Origin: Oscarella lobularis
Lineage: Eukaryota; Porifera; Homoscleromorpha; Homosclerophorida; Oscarellidae
NCBI RefSeq assembly: GCF_947507565.1
Contig: NC_089176.1
Coordinates: 3,162,001 to 3,226,000 of the forward strand
Direction: 5' to 3'
DNA: 64,000 nt
Shown here: positions 11,049 through 22,902 of the stretch, one piece after another
How the letters are laid out: each line of letters starts with the position of its first letter
Numbering within the stretch: the stretch's first letter is position 1
Program-made: the position numbers and the translations under genes
Notes under the pieces: generated by a model
Databases searched by the model: none
What the model was told of the DNA's origin: nothing
What the model saw: only the letters and a program-made list of their open reading frames with translations

Positions 11049-12190
11049 CTTGAAGTTGTCGCGTTGTTCTTCCAAACCGGTAATCAAACCGGTTTACGAA
11101 TTCGCGCCTATTGGATGGAACCAATCAGAGTGGTAAATTATCCCCACGTGACCACAACGAACCAATGAGCGCGCTGGGTGGGGCTACGCTGTTCAAAAGC
11201 GAAACGCACACCGATTTTCCTTCAGTTGCGGCTGAGGGTGGATGCGGCGTGGTTCGCTACGTCTCGTTCTTGATCGGACCGGCTCGGGGGAAGACAAAAG
11301 GCAAGTCTCGGGTTGTTGGATCAGCGCGGCCCACGGATTAATCCCGTGCCGGAGCCCGTAGGCAGGGCGATGGGGGGCCTCGGCCTCGGTACGCGCACTG
11401 GGTATAAAGATCGCGAAGGTCTTATTGTTGCCAATAAGCACGGCTCACGCTAGGCTCGAGTGAGTACGGCTTAGAGGGGGTGTTCATAAATGGCCTGGTT
11501 GCCGGCACTTTTCTCACCCGAGAGGCACGATTAGACCGACGATGATCTGGCCCAGGAGACTTCGACTTGGGCATTGCACTGCCTTTCCTGTCGACTCCTA
11601 CAAACAGTGGTCGGCCGTTCTCCACTTCCACAAGGCCCGTTTCTTCCCAGGAAGACATAGCGAAGGCTTTGGTACCAGCGCGCCGGGGGACTTCGGTATC
11701 AGGGGCCGACTCTCATCCAGGCGGGTACTGAATGGAGTGGCCGAGGACCCGCAACTCGCCCTAAATTTTTGGAACGGGTGGTCATCGCTTGCGGTGGCTG
11801 CCTTGGGCTACGAAAGCGTCCAAACCTCCCCGTGGTGTAGCCTGGGTAATGCGAATATGGACGCAATCGAGAAAGGTACGTACACAGATTTTTTGACAGT
11901 AACTAATCGTATTTTTTTAGGTGGAAATTTGAGCTCGAGTGAACGACGGCGGCAGGGATATTGATCTTGAAGGCTACAACACGACTTAGGATGAATTTTT
12001 TGTACTGCATGAATTATTTTGGACGATTTTTATGCATTCCCGTGTGAAAATAAATGATGACTGTTTTCGTGTATTTTCTAAATAAATGCATTCAAGCCAG
12101 AACAACGCGTCGCAGAGAAACACTCCCGACGCACGCTATATAGCCTTCTGTCTGCTTTCACTGACTCCGTTAGCGTTCTTTGGAGGACCC
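11049..12190. other. GC-rich stretch without recognised gene; possible short spliced + strand transcript
   Basis: About 1.1 kb with no protein I recognise. A TATAAA-like element lies near 11403. At 11877-11921 there is a convincing + strand intron: GTACGT donor, ACTAAT branch-like site and a T-run ending TTTTTTTAG. A 140-codon + frame (11542-11964) stays open through and across this 45-bp intron, but its composition is unconvincing. A noncoding RNA gene or a decayed gene is equally possible. A poly-A-like AATAAA signal lies near 12049. The stretch is absent from the second copy of the block. Confidence 0.3.
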
Positions 12191-12309
12191 GCGGCGACGT
12201 AATCATCGTGACGTCTATAGACTAACCGTGCGACCAGTGACAATGGCAGTGATCCGGTAGTAGATCTGTTCTTGGCGGTTTGTCGGTGACGTAATTGAAA
12301 CGAACTGAA

Positions 12310-15200
12310 ATGCTCCCCAGCGGATTCGTAGTTGCTGTTGCGTTTGCTTTTCTTGGTTTTGCATTGATTCCAAGTCGTGCCGATCCACTTTGTCCGCAAC
12401 TCGATTTCAATGTCTATGGCGCTCAGCCTGGTCCTTCAGTGGGTCCTTCAATCGATCGTCAGTTTGCTCTTTGGCAATCGTGCAATGACTCTAGCTGATT
12501 CTTCTTCTTCTCTTTCTAGCCTGGAGCACTGAAAGATCGTACTTTCTCGAGCCAACTCGGTGTCCTCATTCGCCGTCGTATTATCAGCTTCGTTACTATA
12601 GTCAGCACTGGGCCTTACGCCCCATCGAACTAATATGCAGATGCGATTGGCCAGAATGTGCGTATTATGGCGACTGCTGTCTCGGTCGAGGAGCCAACGA
12701 GACGCAGTCGTCGTCGTACACTCTAGAAGAACGCAGGCGCCTCGTAGGCATTAGTGATATGATATAGTTGGGGTAAAATAGACTTACCACTACTCAAATT
12801 TAGATTCATACAAATCGACTCACTTGCGTCAATCCGTCGTCGGAGTTGGAAGGCAGCCCCCACGTTGAAAAACTTGGCGGCGATGACCGGACAGATCTTA
12901 TGATGTATCGCACGTCAAAAGAAGGCTGGTGGATGTTGAAGACTTGTGCACGCGATTGGGATCACGACAAACGCAACAGTGACTTGAGGGCGATAATTCG
13001 TCAAAATTGCGAAAATTCAACGACTCGATCTTCCTCCTTTGACGACATTCTTCATGCAATGCCCGTCAGCACAAAAAACGTCACGTATTCAAATGTTTTC
13101 TGTGCTGTCTGCAATTTTGTTCAACTGACGATAGATCGTCTTTTCTATTGGTCGACAAGCCTTGCGTGCAATTACAATTTAGATGAAAAGCCCTTTACCG
13201 ACGTGAATAAAAGACAAGAAATGTCTTCAAACGTGACGGCAAGCAACGTGACGGAGAACTGTGTCGTCGGCTATTTTATACCACCTCGAAATGTCTCGGC
13301 ACGACAGTGTCAGCTGGAGACAATTTCGACGTGCTTGACTCGAGAAGAGCTGAGTGCCCGCCTTGTTACAAACGTATCCGAATCAAACTACACGTGCTTG
13401 AAGTCAAGATGTCAAGAATTCGTCGAGTACGAACACTTCAACCCGACTTACAAAAATCGCTTCTGTGCTCTGTGCACGGGAGTGGACACGAGAAATTTTG
13501 ACCATGCGTATAAAGGTGGTCTATACGGCAGAAAGGGTCAACCACCGCCGGATCTTTGGCATTGTTTCGGTTGCAGGTCATTCGCGTCGATATTGAATTT
13601 TTCACCTAAGGGCGATATCATGTTGCTTGGCAAGAAGACAGTTTCCGTTCTGAAGACTTGTCCTGTTGGCAAAGTATACTTTAAAAATGCTTGCATTTCT
13701 CTCTTTTGTTCAGGTGATTTGGAACTAGTTGGATCCGAATGCCGAGCTCCTCGTTACCTTACAATTCAATTAATCCTGTATGCAAATAACACGGGTGGAG
13801 AGTTGAAGCGTGCACACCACAACGATACAGTGAATCGAGTCGCTCAATCGCTTCTTGCTTTCGTCCGAAATTTGACAGTTGCTAACTCGACTTTCCACGT
13901 AGTCAACAATTCAGTCAAAGTCTTCATTATTGCGAAGGCAAGCGCGTCTGTAACGGTTTCTAATTGGGAGAAGATTAGGTCTAAAATCTTTCAATTCAAT
14001 TTAACATTCGTATCCAATTTCACCCTGTTCAGCAGCGAACCAATCAAACGGGAACACATAACGATAACGATAAAGCCGACACTCGCTCCCATCATTTGTA
14101 GCGCCTACATTCGACTAAATTCCTCCCAATACAACAAAACGGCAAACAATTCAATCATTGACCTAGCCACTGGCCAGACCCTGAACTCAACCGAATACAT
14201 CAAAGAAGAAAATGATACGATTCTGCGATGCAACCTTTACAAAGCCGCCTTCAATACGACAATAATCGTCAAGACGTGGCAATATGACTCGTTAGGCGTC
14301 ACGCTAACAATCGTGAGCAGTGCCTTCTCCATCGTCTCCTGCTACCTTCTCTTGGTCACCTATTTCCTATTTTCAAAATTGAGAAATTATGCTGGTCTCT
14401 GCATCATGAGCTACGCTTTCGCTTTAGGCACCTTCTACGTCTTTCTAATATTTGGTGCCGGACTAGTGAACAACAAAGCGACTTGCACGGCAATGGGATT
14501 CGTTCTGCACTTCTTCACCTTGTCGCATCTCACGTGGTCTACCGTGCTTGCTGTCAATCTTGTGAACTTATTTGTTGTCAAACGAATGCAAAATCCCACG
14601 TCTTCCGGAGGACAGTTAATTTGGAAAAAATTCTTTTTCGCCTCCCTATATGCCTGGGGACTACCGATGGTCATCTGTTTAATCTGTACCATTCTGATCT
14701 ATACCACCGACATGGATATTTCCTATGCTTCGACCACCGTTTGCTGGCTTCAAGGCAGTAGACTTGCATCCATTTTGGCCGTGGCAATTCCTGGCGCAAT
14801 TGCTCTTGTTGTGAATCTGAGCTGCTATATCGGGTTGGCTGTAGTTCTGAGCAGAGATCTGAAAGCCACTCAGAATCTTTCACAGAAATCCAAAGTTTTG
14901 AAATTGAAGAAAAAGTGCCGCGTATTTTTGGGGCTATTCTGTCTGCTCGGACTGACGTTAGGTTTTGCTTGGATTGCTGCATTCGTTGGAAAGGAGTGGC
15001 TATGGTATATTTTTTTCGTGGCCAACATGACGCAGGCAATCGTCATATTTTTCGTATTTGTCGTCAGCCAAAAAACGCGAGCGTTGTACAAGGAGAAATT
15101 CCGTGCTAAGCACTGGCAGTTGCCATCAAGCAATCAATCTGAAAGTACAAATACGTCGACGGTGAATAAAACAGACACAATGGCGATGGCGAAAATTTAG
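12310..15200 (+). CDS. Somatomedin-B-like domain 7TM receptor, type 1, copy 1
   Basis: Three exons: 12310-12457, 12520-12743 and 12804-15200. Exon 1 encodes a signal peptide (MLPSGFVVAVAFAFLG) and a Cys-containing N-terminus. Exon 2 carries a somatomedin-B-like motif, CRCDWPECAYYGDCC. Exon 3 holds a ~470-residue Cys- and Asn-glycosylation-rich ectodomain, seven membrane helices and a Ser/Thr tail. Family-B (secretin/adhesion/Methuselah-like) features include the TM3 cysteine in ATCTAMGF, the extracellular-loop CW pair in TTVCWLQGS, and LGLTLGFAW in TM6. No clear GPS autoproteolysis motif was found. The ligand is unknown. It shares all features with its near-identical copy at 24425-27318. Confidence 0.85.
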
Positions 15201-15660
15201 CCGAAAAATCAGATTGACACTAAGGAATAGCCCACTTCGAACTTTTGTTGTTAGTTTCTGTGCATGCACTCATTGTTCGTATGTTTCACTCTCGATTTTG
15301 TTTGCACTCTCTCTGATGTCAAGTGACCACAGCAACCGGAGCTAGAGACTGATTGATACGGAAATCTCATCCCAACGTCTCACGCCTCTGCAATTCGCTA
15401 CGAAATTTTCCAAAATTACAAGAGGCAGGCTAAAATACCGTAGACTCTTAGAGATTCCTAATCAGCAGTCAGAATGACGAGCAAACAATGCCATCACGAG
15501 GCAAAATTGCTTGAACCAACAAAACTGCCTCTGAGGCAGACCCGCCTATCATACTGACTCTGACATCATGCACCGACCCCTGACCCTGGCACCGTTCTCA
15601 AAAAGAGCTTTACCTGAGCTAGGCGCGGACAGTGCACTCACTCATTCCCCGCGCAGCACA
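15201..15660. repeat. Receptor 3' flank, repeated three times in the window
   Basis: The stretch after the type-1 receptor, up to the peroxidase fragment, recurs at 27319-27760 and in altered form at 31096-31692 upstream of the intact peroxidase. No gene seen. The third copy serves as the actual peroxidase upstream region, so these are probably duplicated promoter sequences. Confidence 0.7.
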
Positions 15661-15838
15661 AATGTCTTGGATAAGTGCACTTGTTCTCTGCATCATCTCG
15701 TCTACAGTAATCGTTGCGACTACTTTTAGTACGTCGACCGAGTCGTCGACGACGACAAATGTGCCGCCAACTACACCGATGCCGCCAAAAGTTTTCTTTC
15801 CCACCACCGACGACATGGACTTTCGGTACGTTCTCGAA
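15661..15838 (+). pseudogene. Peroxidase 5'-exon fragment, copy 1
   Basis: Repeats the first ~59 codons of the peroxidase at 31693: signal peptide MSWISALVLCIIS, Thr/Pro-rich stretch, and PTTDDMDFRYVLE. It then runs directly into sequence matching receptor exon 1 instead of the peroxidase body. A short fusion frame continues to a stop near 15901. A remnant; a short secreted product is unlikely but not excluded. Confidence 0.85.
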
Positions 15839-16090
15839 CTGAAATGCTCTTCATCGGATTCTAGTTGCTGCTGCGTTTGCTTTTTTTCGGTTTTGCATTG
15901 ATCGTCAATTTTCTCTTTGGGAATCACATTCAGATTGATGCGGCCCAAAACATTCCTCGGCTTCCGTGACCAATCTGGAACTCGCTAGGTTTGCACTTGG
16001 TCGACTATCAGCGTATTCAACACGCAAATGCCTCTGCCGCCCGTCAGCAGGAGAGGCTCTATATACATATAAATATATATATCAAGTTGC
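15839..16090. repeat. Mosaic of receptor exon 1 and HSD exon 1 fragments, with AT microsatellite
   Basis: 15839-15920 resembles receptor exon 1 with an internal deletion. About 15940-16055 resembles the antisense of HSD exon 1: it shares CATTCCTCGGCTTCCGT, then a run ending GCCGCCCGTCAGCAG. A TATA-rich microsatellite follows (about 16060-16083). The same mosaic is present at 27947-28195, so it formed before the block duplicated. Confidence 0.75.
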
Positions 16091-16172
16091 GCGTCATTCA
16101 TCCGGTAGTATCCGCATTTATCTGGTACTTGACGGTCAGTACGTGTGGCGTCGTTGAAACGAACTGCATGAA

Positions 16173-18329
16173 ATGCTCTCCTGCGGCTTCGAAGTTGCTG
16201 CCGCTGCATTTGCTTTCCTCGGTTTATCATTGCTTCGTGCCGATCCACTTTGTCCGGAACTCGACTTCAACGTCTACGGCGTGCAGCCCAAGGACAGTAA
16301 CATTTCCGACTCTTCAATTGCCTCTCGCATTGATCGTCAGTTTGCATACCCTCTGGCATGAGAGGACTATAACTATAATTGGTCTCTCTTTTTTTCTAGC
16401 CAGGTATTTTCTGAAGCCAACTCAGTGTCCTCATTCGCCGTCGTATTATTATTACAATGGTCGGGGCGTGGCCCCAAGCGAATCAACGTGCAGATGCGAT
16501 TGGCCAGAATGCGCGTATTACGGCGACTGCTGCCTCGGCCGAGGAACCAACGAGACGCAGCCGCCGTTGTACACTCTAGAAGAACACAGGCGCCTCGTAA
16601 GCGTGATATGATAGTTTGGTATATAAAGAGACATATTAAATTAAAATTTAGATTGATAAAGATCGACTCGTGTGCGTCAATCCGTCGTCGGAGTTGAAAG
16701 ACGTCCAGGTTGAAGTAGTTCCCCATGATTATGATTATGATGAGGATGATTGGAGAGACATTACGTCTAACCGGGCATCAAAAAAAGGCTGGTGGATGTT
16801 GAAGACTTGTGCTCCTGATTGGGATCTCAACGAAAGCAAAAGTAACTTGAGGACAGCTATTCGTCAAGAATGCGAAAATGTAACGACTCGATCTTCCTCC
16901 TTTGACGACATTCTGCTTACAATGCCAGTCAGTACAAAAAACGTCACGTATTCAAATGTTTTTTGTGCTGTCTGCAACTTTGTTCAATTAACAACAGATC
17001 ATGTTTTTTATTGGCCGACAAGACGTGCTTGTTATAAGGTGAATGAAAAACAAAGAATGTCGTCAGATGGGACTGCGATCAACGTGACGGAGAACTGTTT
17101 AGTTGGCTATTTTCTACCTCCTGAAAATGTCTCGGTGCGACAGTGTCAGCCTATGACTTCGACATGCTTGACTCGAGAAGAGTTGAACATATCTGAATCA
17201 AAATACGCGTGCTTGAAGTCAAGATGCCAAGAGTTTGTTGAATACGAATGCTTTCACCCAACTTACAAAAATCGTTTCTGTGCTCTTTGCAGGAGAGAAA
17301 AAACCAAATATTTTGACGACGCGTATCATAGTGGCGTCTGTTCTCTTACTTCCAGGGGTTGTACTGGCTGCACTCCACTCGCAGCAATATTGAACTTTTC
17401 CCCTAATGGCAATATGATGTTGCGTGACTCGAAGACAACGGTTTTTGTTTTGAAGACCTGCCCTGTTGGCAAAGTATCAAAGTCTTGCATTCCTCTTGTT
17501 TGTTCGAGTGATTTAGAACTAGTTGGATTGGAGTGCCGAGCTCCTCGTTACCTTACCGTTCAAATAATCCTGTATGCAAATAGTACGGATGGAGAGTTGA
17601 AGCGTGCACACCACAACAATACGGTGAATCGCGTCACTCGATCGCTACTTGCTTTCGTCCGAAATTTGACGGTTATTAACTCGAGTGTTCACGTAGTCAA
17701 CAATTCAGTTCGAGTCGTCATTACCGCTAAGGCAAGCGCATCTGTGACGGTTTCTAATTGGGAGAAGATTCAGTCTAAAATCCTTCTATTCAATTTAACA
17801 TTTATATCCAATTCCATCCTGTTCAGCAGCGAACCAATCAAACGGGAACACATAACGATAAAGCCGACACTTGCTCCAATCATCTGTAGCGCTTACATTC
17901 GACTAAATTCCTCCCAATACAACAAAACGGCAAACAATTCAATCCTAGACCTAGCCACTGGCCAGACCCTGAACTCGACCGAATACATCGTAGAAGAAAA
18001 TGATACGATTTTGCGATGCAACCCTTACGAAGCCAATACGACAATAATCGTCAGTGGCAATATGACTCGTTAGGCGTCACTCTAACGATCGTGAGCAGCG
18101 CCTTCTCCATCGTCTCCTGCTACCTTCTGTTGTTCACCTATTTCCTATTTTCAAAACTGAGAAACTATGCTGGTCTCTGCATCATGAGCTACGCTTTCGC
18201 TTTAGGCACCTTCTACGTCTTTCTAATATTTGGTGCCGGACTAGTGAACAACAAGGCGACTTGCACGGCAATGGGATTCATTCTGCACTTCTTCACCTTG
18301 TCGCATCTCACGTGGTCTACCGTGCTTGG
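16173..18329 (+). pseudogene. SMB-7TM receptor, type 2, copy 1: frameshifted and truncated
   Basis: Exons 16173-16335, 16400-16596 and 16652 onward match the intact type-2 gene at 28286-31095. The ectodomain reads through to about 18045. There, compared with the intact copy, six bases (GCTTTC) and then four bases (AGAC) are missing; the 4-bp loss shifts the frame to a stop at 18073, just before the first membrane helix. The remaining sequence ends at 18329 within TM3, fused to the inverted end of CARD-kinase copy B. A secreted ectodomain-only product could still be made. Confidence 0.85.
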
Positions 18330-21300
18330 AAAATAGGCCAGTTTGGTACCTTCGGTTTTCTAACGACGTTTCGTCAAAAAGAACTGACTCTGCTACATTT
18401 AGAAGTGACTCTTTGCTTAGAGGATAGTTCCAAGTGTCAGAGAAACGCTCATCAAACAAACCAATTAACTCTCCCTCATTGTGATCCCAAGAGAAAAAGT
18501 CGCAGAACGCTTTTGATTTAAAGATAGCTCGGCAGAGCCCGAACTTAATCATTTTTGCTAGATTCTTTTCTTTTCTGGCGTTTTCTTCAGGAGTCGTCAC
18601 GCCGTCCCAAACGAAATTATCTTTTAAAGTGCTCTGTGGATGCAAAAATTTATCAGCCATATCTTCTATCTTCTGCTGTATCTTTTCGTTTAAGTCTAAT
18701 ATTCGTTCCATTCCCCTTTTTTTCCATCTAAGTTTGGTTATCTCATCATCAAGGGCGGTTTTATCACTCTAGAGCTGCTCCCATATGTCCCTAAAAATAA
18801 ACGTATAAAGAAATGAAGGGCAAATGTATTCACAGGGAACCCATACCAAACTTTGTGAAGAAAAAATAGTTCATGCCACCGTGGAAACGACCTGGCTACG
18901 GCTTTACAGAACGTCTTCAGCTGGTCTGTAATTTTTCTGTCCGACTTTAGAGAAAATAATGCTTTTTCCGCCGAGATGACGAGAAGGTCCTCGGGAAGAA
19001 AGCCTCGTGAAAAGGAAGCAATCTCTTCTTGAATTCTTCGAATGTACTTCTCTTCCTCTTCCATACTCATAGTACCTGTCTGCAACTGATGCCAATCATT
19101 AAGCACAAAAAGAGAATTGATGGGTAAACCAACTGATGGGCACATGCAATACAGCTTCTTTGCCTACCGAGCAAAGATAGCAAATTCGACAGCAACAATC
19201 TTTGTCAATGACTTGATCATACCTGCGCTACAATGTCTTTGCACGAACGCGATCCGTCTAGCACAAATACAGCAACTGGTTTGTTGGCAGCAATGTAGCG
19301 TTTAGGATCCAAAGCATCCGCGAGATTGATCAGCTAAGCAAGTTTAGAGTATCAGGTCAACAGGTTTAGGATGGTTCCTACCTGCAACATTTTAGATGGC
19401 CAATATATGTTTGCCTTGAAGTCAGCATTGCTTCGGTCAACAGAAGCTCCTCTACACTTTCCAGATGGAGACTGAGGAGAGCCTTTCTTTGTAAGAGAAA
19501 AAGACAGAAGCTGAATTGAATTTTCTTCCTCCAGGCTTTTCTTTGGCTCAACAACATCGTCCCCTTTCACTATTTCGTATGATCTCTCGCGAGTCGACGA
19601 ACCGAGGATCTTGGAAGACATTTTTGCGCCTGGCGGCAAGACGTCCATTCCCAGAAGACAATTCAAGAGCGTTGTCACAACAGAGGCCTTCTCTCCTAAT
19701 AAAAACAGAATTTCAATGAGGCACTGAATCTTGCACAAGTCAGACACCTGTAAACAGCACAACCGGCAAATTGTTGGTGACTTCCTCTACCAGCTTAGTA
19801 ATGAAACGCATATCGTCTACTAATCTGTTGACATCCAATTGCTGCTTTTTCTTCATAAATTCTATATAGGCTTGACGTCTAGAAACAAGATTTCCTACGT
19901 CGTCAAGTGCAGAATAAATCTAAATACGATGATCAAAGGCAATGTTACCCAATTGCTCAGTAAACTTTACTACCTCGTCAAGCGGCAAAGGACGTTGCTG
20001 CTCAATGCGCTCAATTATCTCCGTTCGCAATTGCTCGTCACTACTGCTCGGATTAAAGGCGTAAGCGTAAGCAACCTTTTCCGGAAATAAAACCGTGTGC
20101 ACGTTAACCAGGTCCCTTTTATCCATTTCCTGAACCCTGCGCGGTGTCAGTTCACTAATCTATACATGACAAAACAACCGAGTAACAAAAGCAAGGTGAC
20201 AGCAAACGTGTAGTTCTCATACGGATATAGGGTCAGCCAGCGGTGAAATACTATTAGACTCCGCCTTTAGTGACCGCTGACCAGAGCTCCCTAATAATGA
20301 AAATTTTGTGGCGCGGCTTAAAACTACAACTTTCGTCACACTTGATAAAGATGTAGGAGAGGACGTTTCAAAAACGTCCTTTGACTTTTCTGAGTTTTTT
20401 CTTGAATGAGTTTTTTTTCCCTGTAATTTACTTGCAGATAATAGACTTGTTTATTGTTCAAATTACTGGAAGAGGCTTTAACGCTTTCCGGTGTATAGCT
20501 GCTCGTGGCTACAACAGACAAATTCAAATCTATCTATCTGTCAGATTACATCACGAGTTTACAGGAGAATGAAGAATCCTGGGAAATCTGCCGTACAGGA
20601 TCTAGATCAAAAAGAGATGAAGTCGTTAAGAACGAGCCAGACATATTATACTATCAGTTAGCTCTAATAAACTTGGGCTGCATTAGTAACGAGAAACATA
20701 CACGTATGCTTGTACCACACGTACCTTGACAAAGCAAAAACATGGCATTCGTTTCTACCGATTCTTCCGACTGAAATTAGCGCTCGGTCAGCCTACACTG
20801 TAATTGTCATCTCCTTAACTTACCCATAGTCGTTGATAGTCGTTTGACGCTGTACTAGAGCTTTTTGACATTTGTCTACTCGCACCTGCGATGAGATGCC
20901 AGCAATGCACTACAAAAACTGCAACTCAAACCTGTTGCCCCGCCAAAGTCTTTAGGCCGTTGATGTCTGACACCTTATTAATCGAAATTTTCAAAGTGCA
21001 TCATGCAGCGTGGCAATACTTACCAGTAAATGAGTAGGTCGATGAATCACTTTCATAGACTTTAGAACCAAGATGGGCTTCAGCATCACTGGCAGCCTCG
21101 CCGTAATCAACACTAGTTCCTATAATCAATTAAAAGTAAGCAATATACCAGATGACGCCTAAATTTCATTTTGTTAATTAGCCTAGCCTCCTTTTTTTAT
21201 GAGTGACTTGTAATTTAACTTATCTCTAGTTCTTACCGCTGGCAACTGCGTCCGTACTAACAGTGGACAAGGCACAATCTCACGAAGAACACGTAAGATT

Positions 21301-22769
21301 TCTACACAAACGGCTTGCGTCAATGGTCCTAATCTTCATAAGATTACAGGTACCTTGAAAGGATGGTCTCTCAGCACCATCATTGGCAACGCACTTGGTC
21401 TGAAGACTTTCATACTCCTGACAAAACCGCACTTTTGTGGGTAGAGAGAGAAGTCCTCCTTTGTACACAGCCTGGATAAACTCTTTTTGAGCGCCTTATT
21501 AATAACAGATAACTTTTAGACTAAGAGATTGATCAAAATCCATTGACGATACCCTCATAAGGATGGGTTCTTTCCCTTACAGCCCACATAATCATTCCAA
21601 AGCTACTCAAGATTCTCTCTCTGAGGGTTTACACGTTTCTAAAACGCTTGCGTACCTGAAAACATCTGACTGACCCGCTATTTCAAGACAGTCTTTGACA
21701 TCCTTTAAAAACGATGCAGAATGCCGCTCAGGTGACATGTAGATGAAAGTGCCACAAGCAATTGGACTGTCGACCTTCTGTGACGTTTGCGTTGAAATGT
21801 CACGAGCCTTGGCCAATCCAAAATCTGCAATCTAAATTCCAATTCTAAAAATATTGTTTTAAAACAACTGCAAGAACTCGCCTTGCAAACGTAGGCATTG
21901 TCACGTTCTGAAATGAGAACGTTATTCGGCTTCAAATCAAGATGATATATCGGAGGATCTCTTGAGTGCAAGTATTCCATGCCATTGGCAATATCAAGGG
22001 CTAATCTCATGCGAACACCGTTATCTTCCATGATAGGGTCGTCTTTCTGAAGCAGATCATAGAGATCCCCTCCAGGCACGTATTCTAAAAAGATGATGTG
22101 TTTTCGCGGCTCTATACACCAGCCGAGAAACTGGACGATATTCGGATGATTTCCTTCACCAGCAAGCTTCTCAAGAATGCGTATCTCACGCCGAAAACTA
22201 TAATTGTCGCTAGAGAAGAAACGGAGCTGCCACAAAAAGAAAAAAATATTAACGAATTTACCTTTTCCCCAGCTTTCTTCCTCCAAAAAACACCTTGGCA
22301 GCGACAGTCTTTGCGGAGTCACGCAGGGTCGCCTTGTACACCTCCGCTGATCCTCCGCTGTTTATGAATTCACCGCGTTTAAAGCCTTTCGTCGAGGAAT
22401 AAAATTTGTCTCCTTAACCAGTTTAGTTAGAAAATTGCGGAGGAGTGATATGATAATGAGTCACCTGAGTTTGGGGACTCCCTTGATAGGTATGCGGAAA
22501 AGCAAATCTCTAGTAACCACGACGCTTCTTCATTCTCCTTCAGAATGTCGCAGAAACTGTAATAAGCAACGTCTCCTTTGCTACGTAGGACTTCCATGAG
22601 GAGATGATAGATCTGCTCCTTTGGGAAGGCTTTGTCCCAAACGGCTTTATATTCTGTTGCCGTTATCTGCTTCTTAATCCGAAGTTGCTTCAGTAGCTTC
22701 ACGATCTATGCTATCGTAAAGAAAAGGAAGATGATCTTCGACCGAATCCCAAACAGATTGAGATTCCAT
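18330..22769 (-). pseudogene. CARD - kinase - dynamin-like GTPase gene, copy B, lacking its 3' end
   Basis: Start ATG at 22769; a 27-nt first exon (22769-22743) joins over a 37-bp intron to 22705. Order: CARD (to ~22450); kinase (~22330-21290) with HLDLKPNN, DFGLA and SPE motifs; linker (~21250-20150, poorly resolved); GTPase-like domain (~20126-18740) with degenerate P-loop GEKASVVTT and G4 reading NDWH; and the start of the helical region. Sequence ends at 18330, so the second half of the helical region and the whole pseudokinase are missing relative to copy A. Protein similarity to copy A is moderate, so this is an old paralogue. The CARD-kinase part has no obvious lesion and may still be expressed. 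Confidence 0.65.
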
Positions 22770-22855
22770 AGCTCCGGGACTTCTGCTTCCCAGATAGCGC
22801 ACGTACGTAAGAAACAGGAAACGCAACAAAAGAAACCCGGCTCCCGGCAATTACA

Positions 22856-22882
22856 ACATACCTACCTACCTACCTACCTACA
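22856..22882. repeat. TACC tetranucleotide microsatellite
   Basis: A run of about six TACC units upstream of CARD-kinase copy B, next to the start of the duplicated segment at 22903. Confidence 0.8.
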
Positions 22883-22902
22883 GTAAAATAGTAGAATAGT
22901 GC

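Larger units (their letters stand above)
12190..18329. repeat. Duplicated segment, copy 1 (receptor pair)
   Basis: Co-linear and nearly identical with about 24320-30448. It covers the type-1 receptor, its 3' flank with a peroxidase fragment, a mosaic stretch, and the type-2 receptor up to the third membrane helix. It stops abruptly at 18329 inside the GTG CTT G codon run, where copy 2 continues. Confidence 0.85.

Noticed and set aside
11400-11960. RNase P/MRP, 7SK or snRNA gene in the GC-rich stretch.
   Set aside because: No conserved core motif of these RNAs could be matched by eye; a covariance-model search would be needed.
13307-13501. Alternative + frame proteins inside the receptor exons, conserved between copies.
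   Set aside because: They are shadows of the receptor frame, conserved only because the DNA is a recent duplicate.
20336-20729. A + strand gene opposite the linker of CARD-kinase copy B.
   Set aside because: No recognisable motif or splice-consistent extension; the region lies within the poorly resolved linker of the - strand gene.
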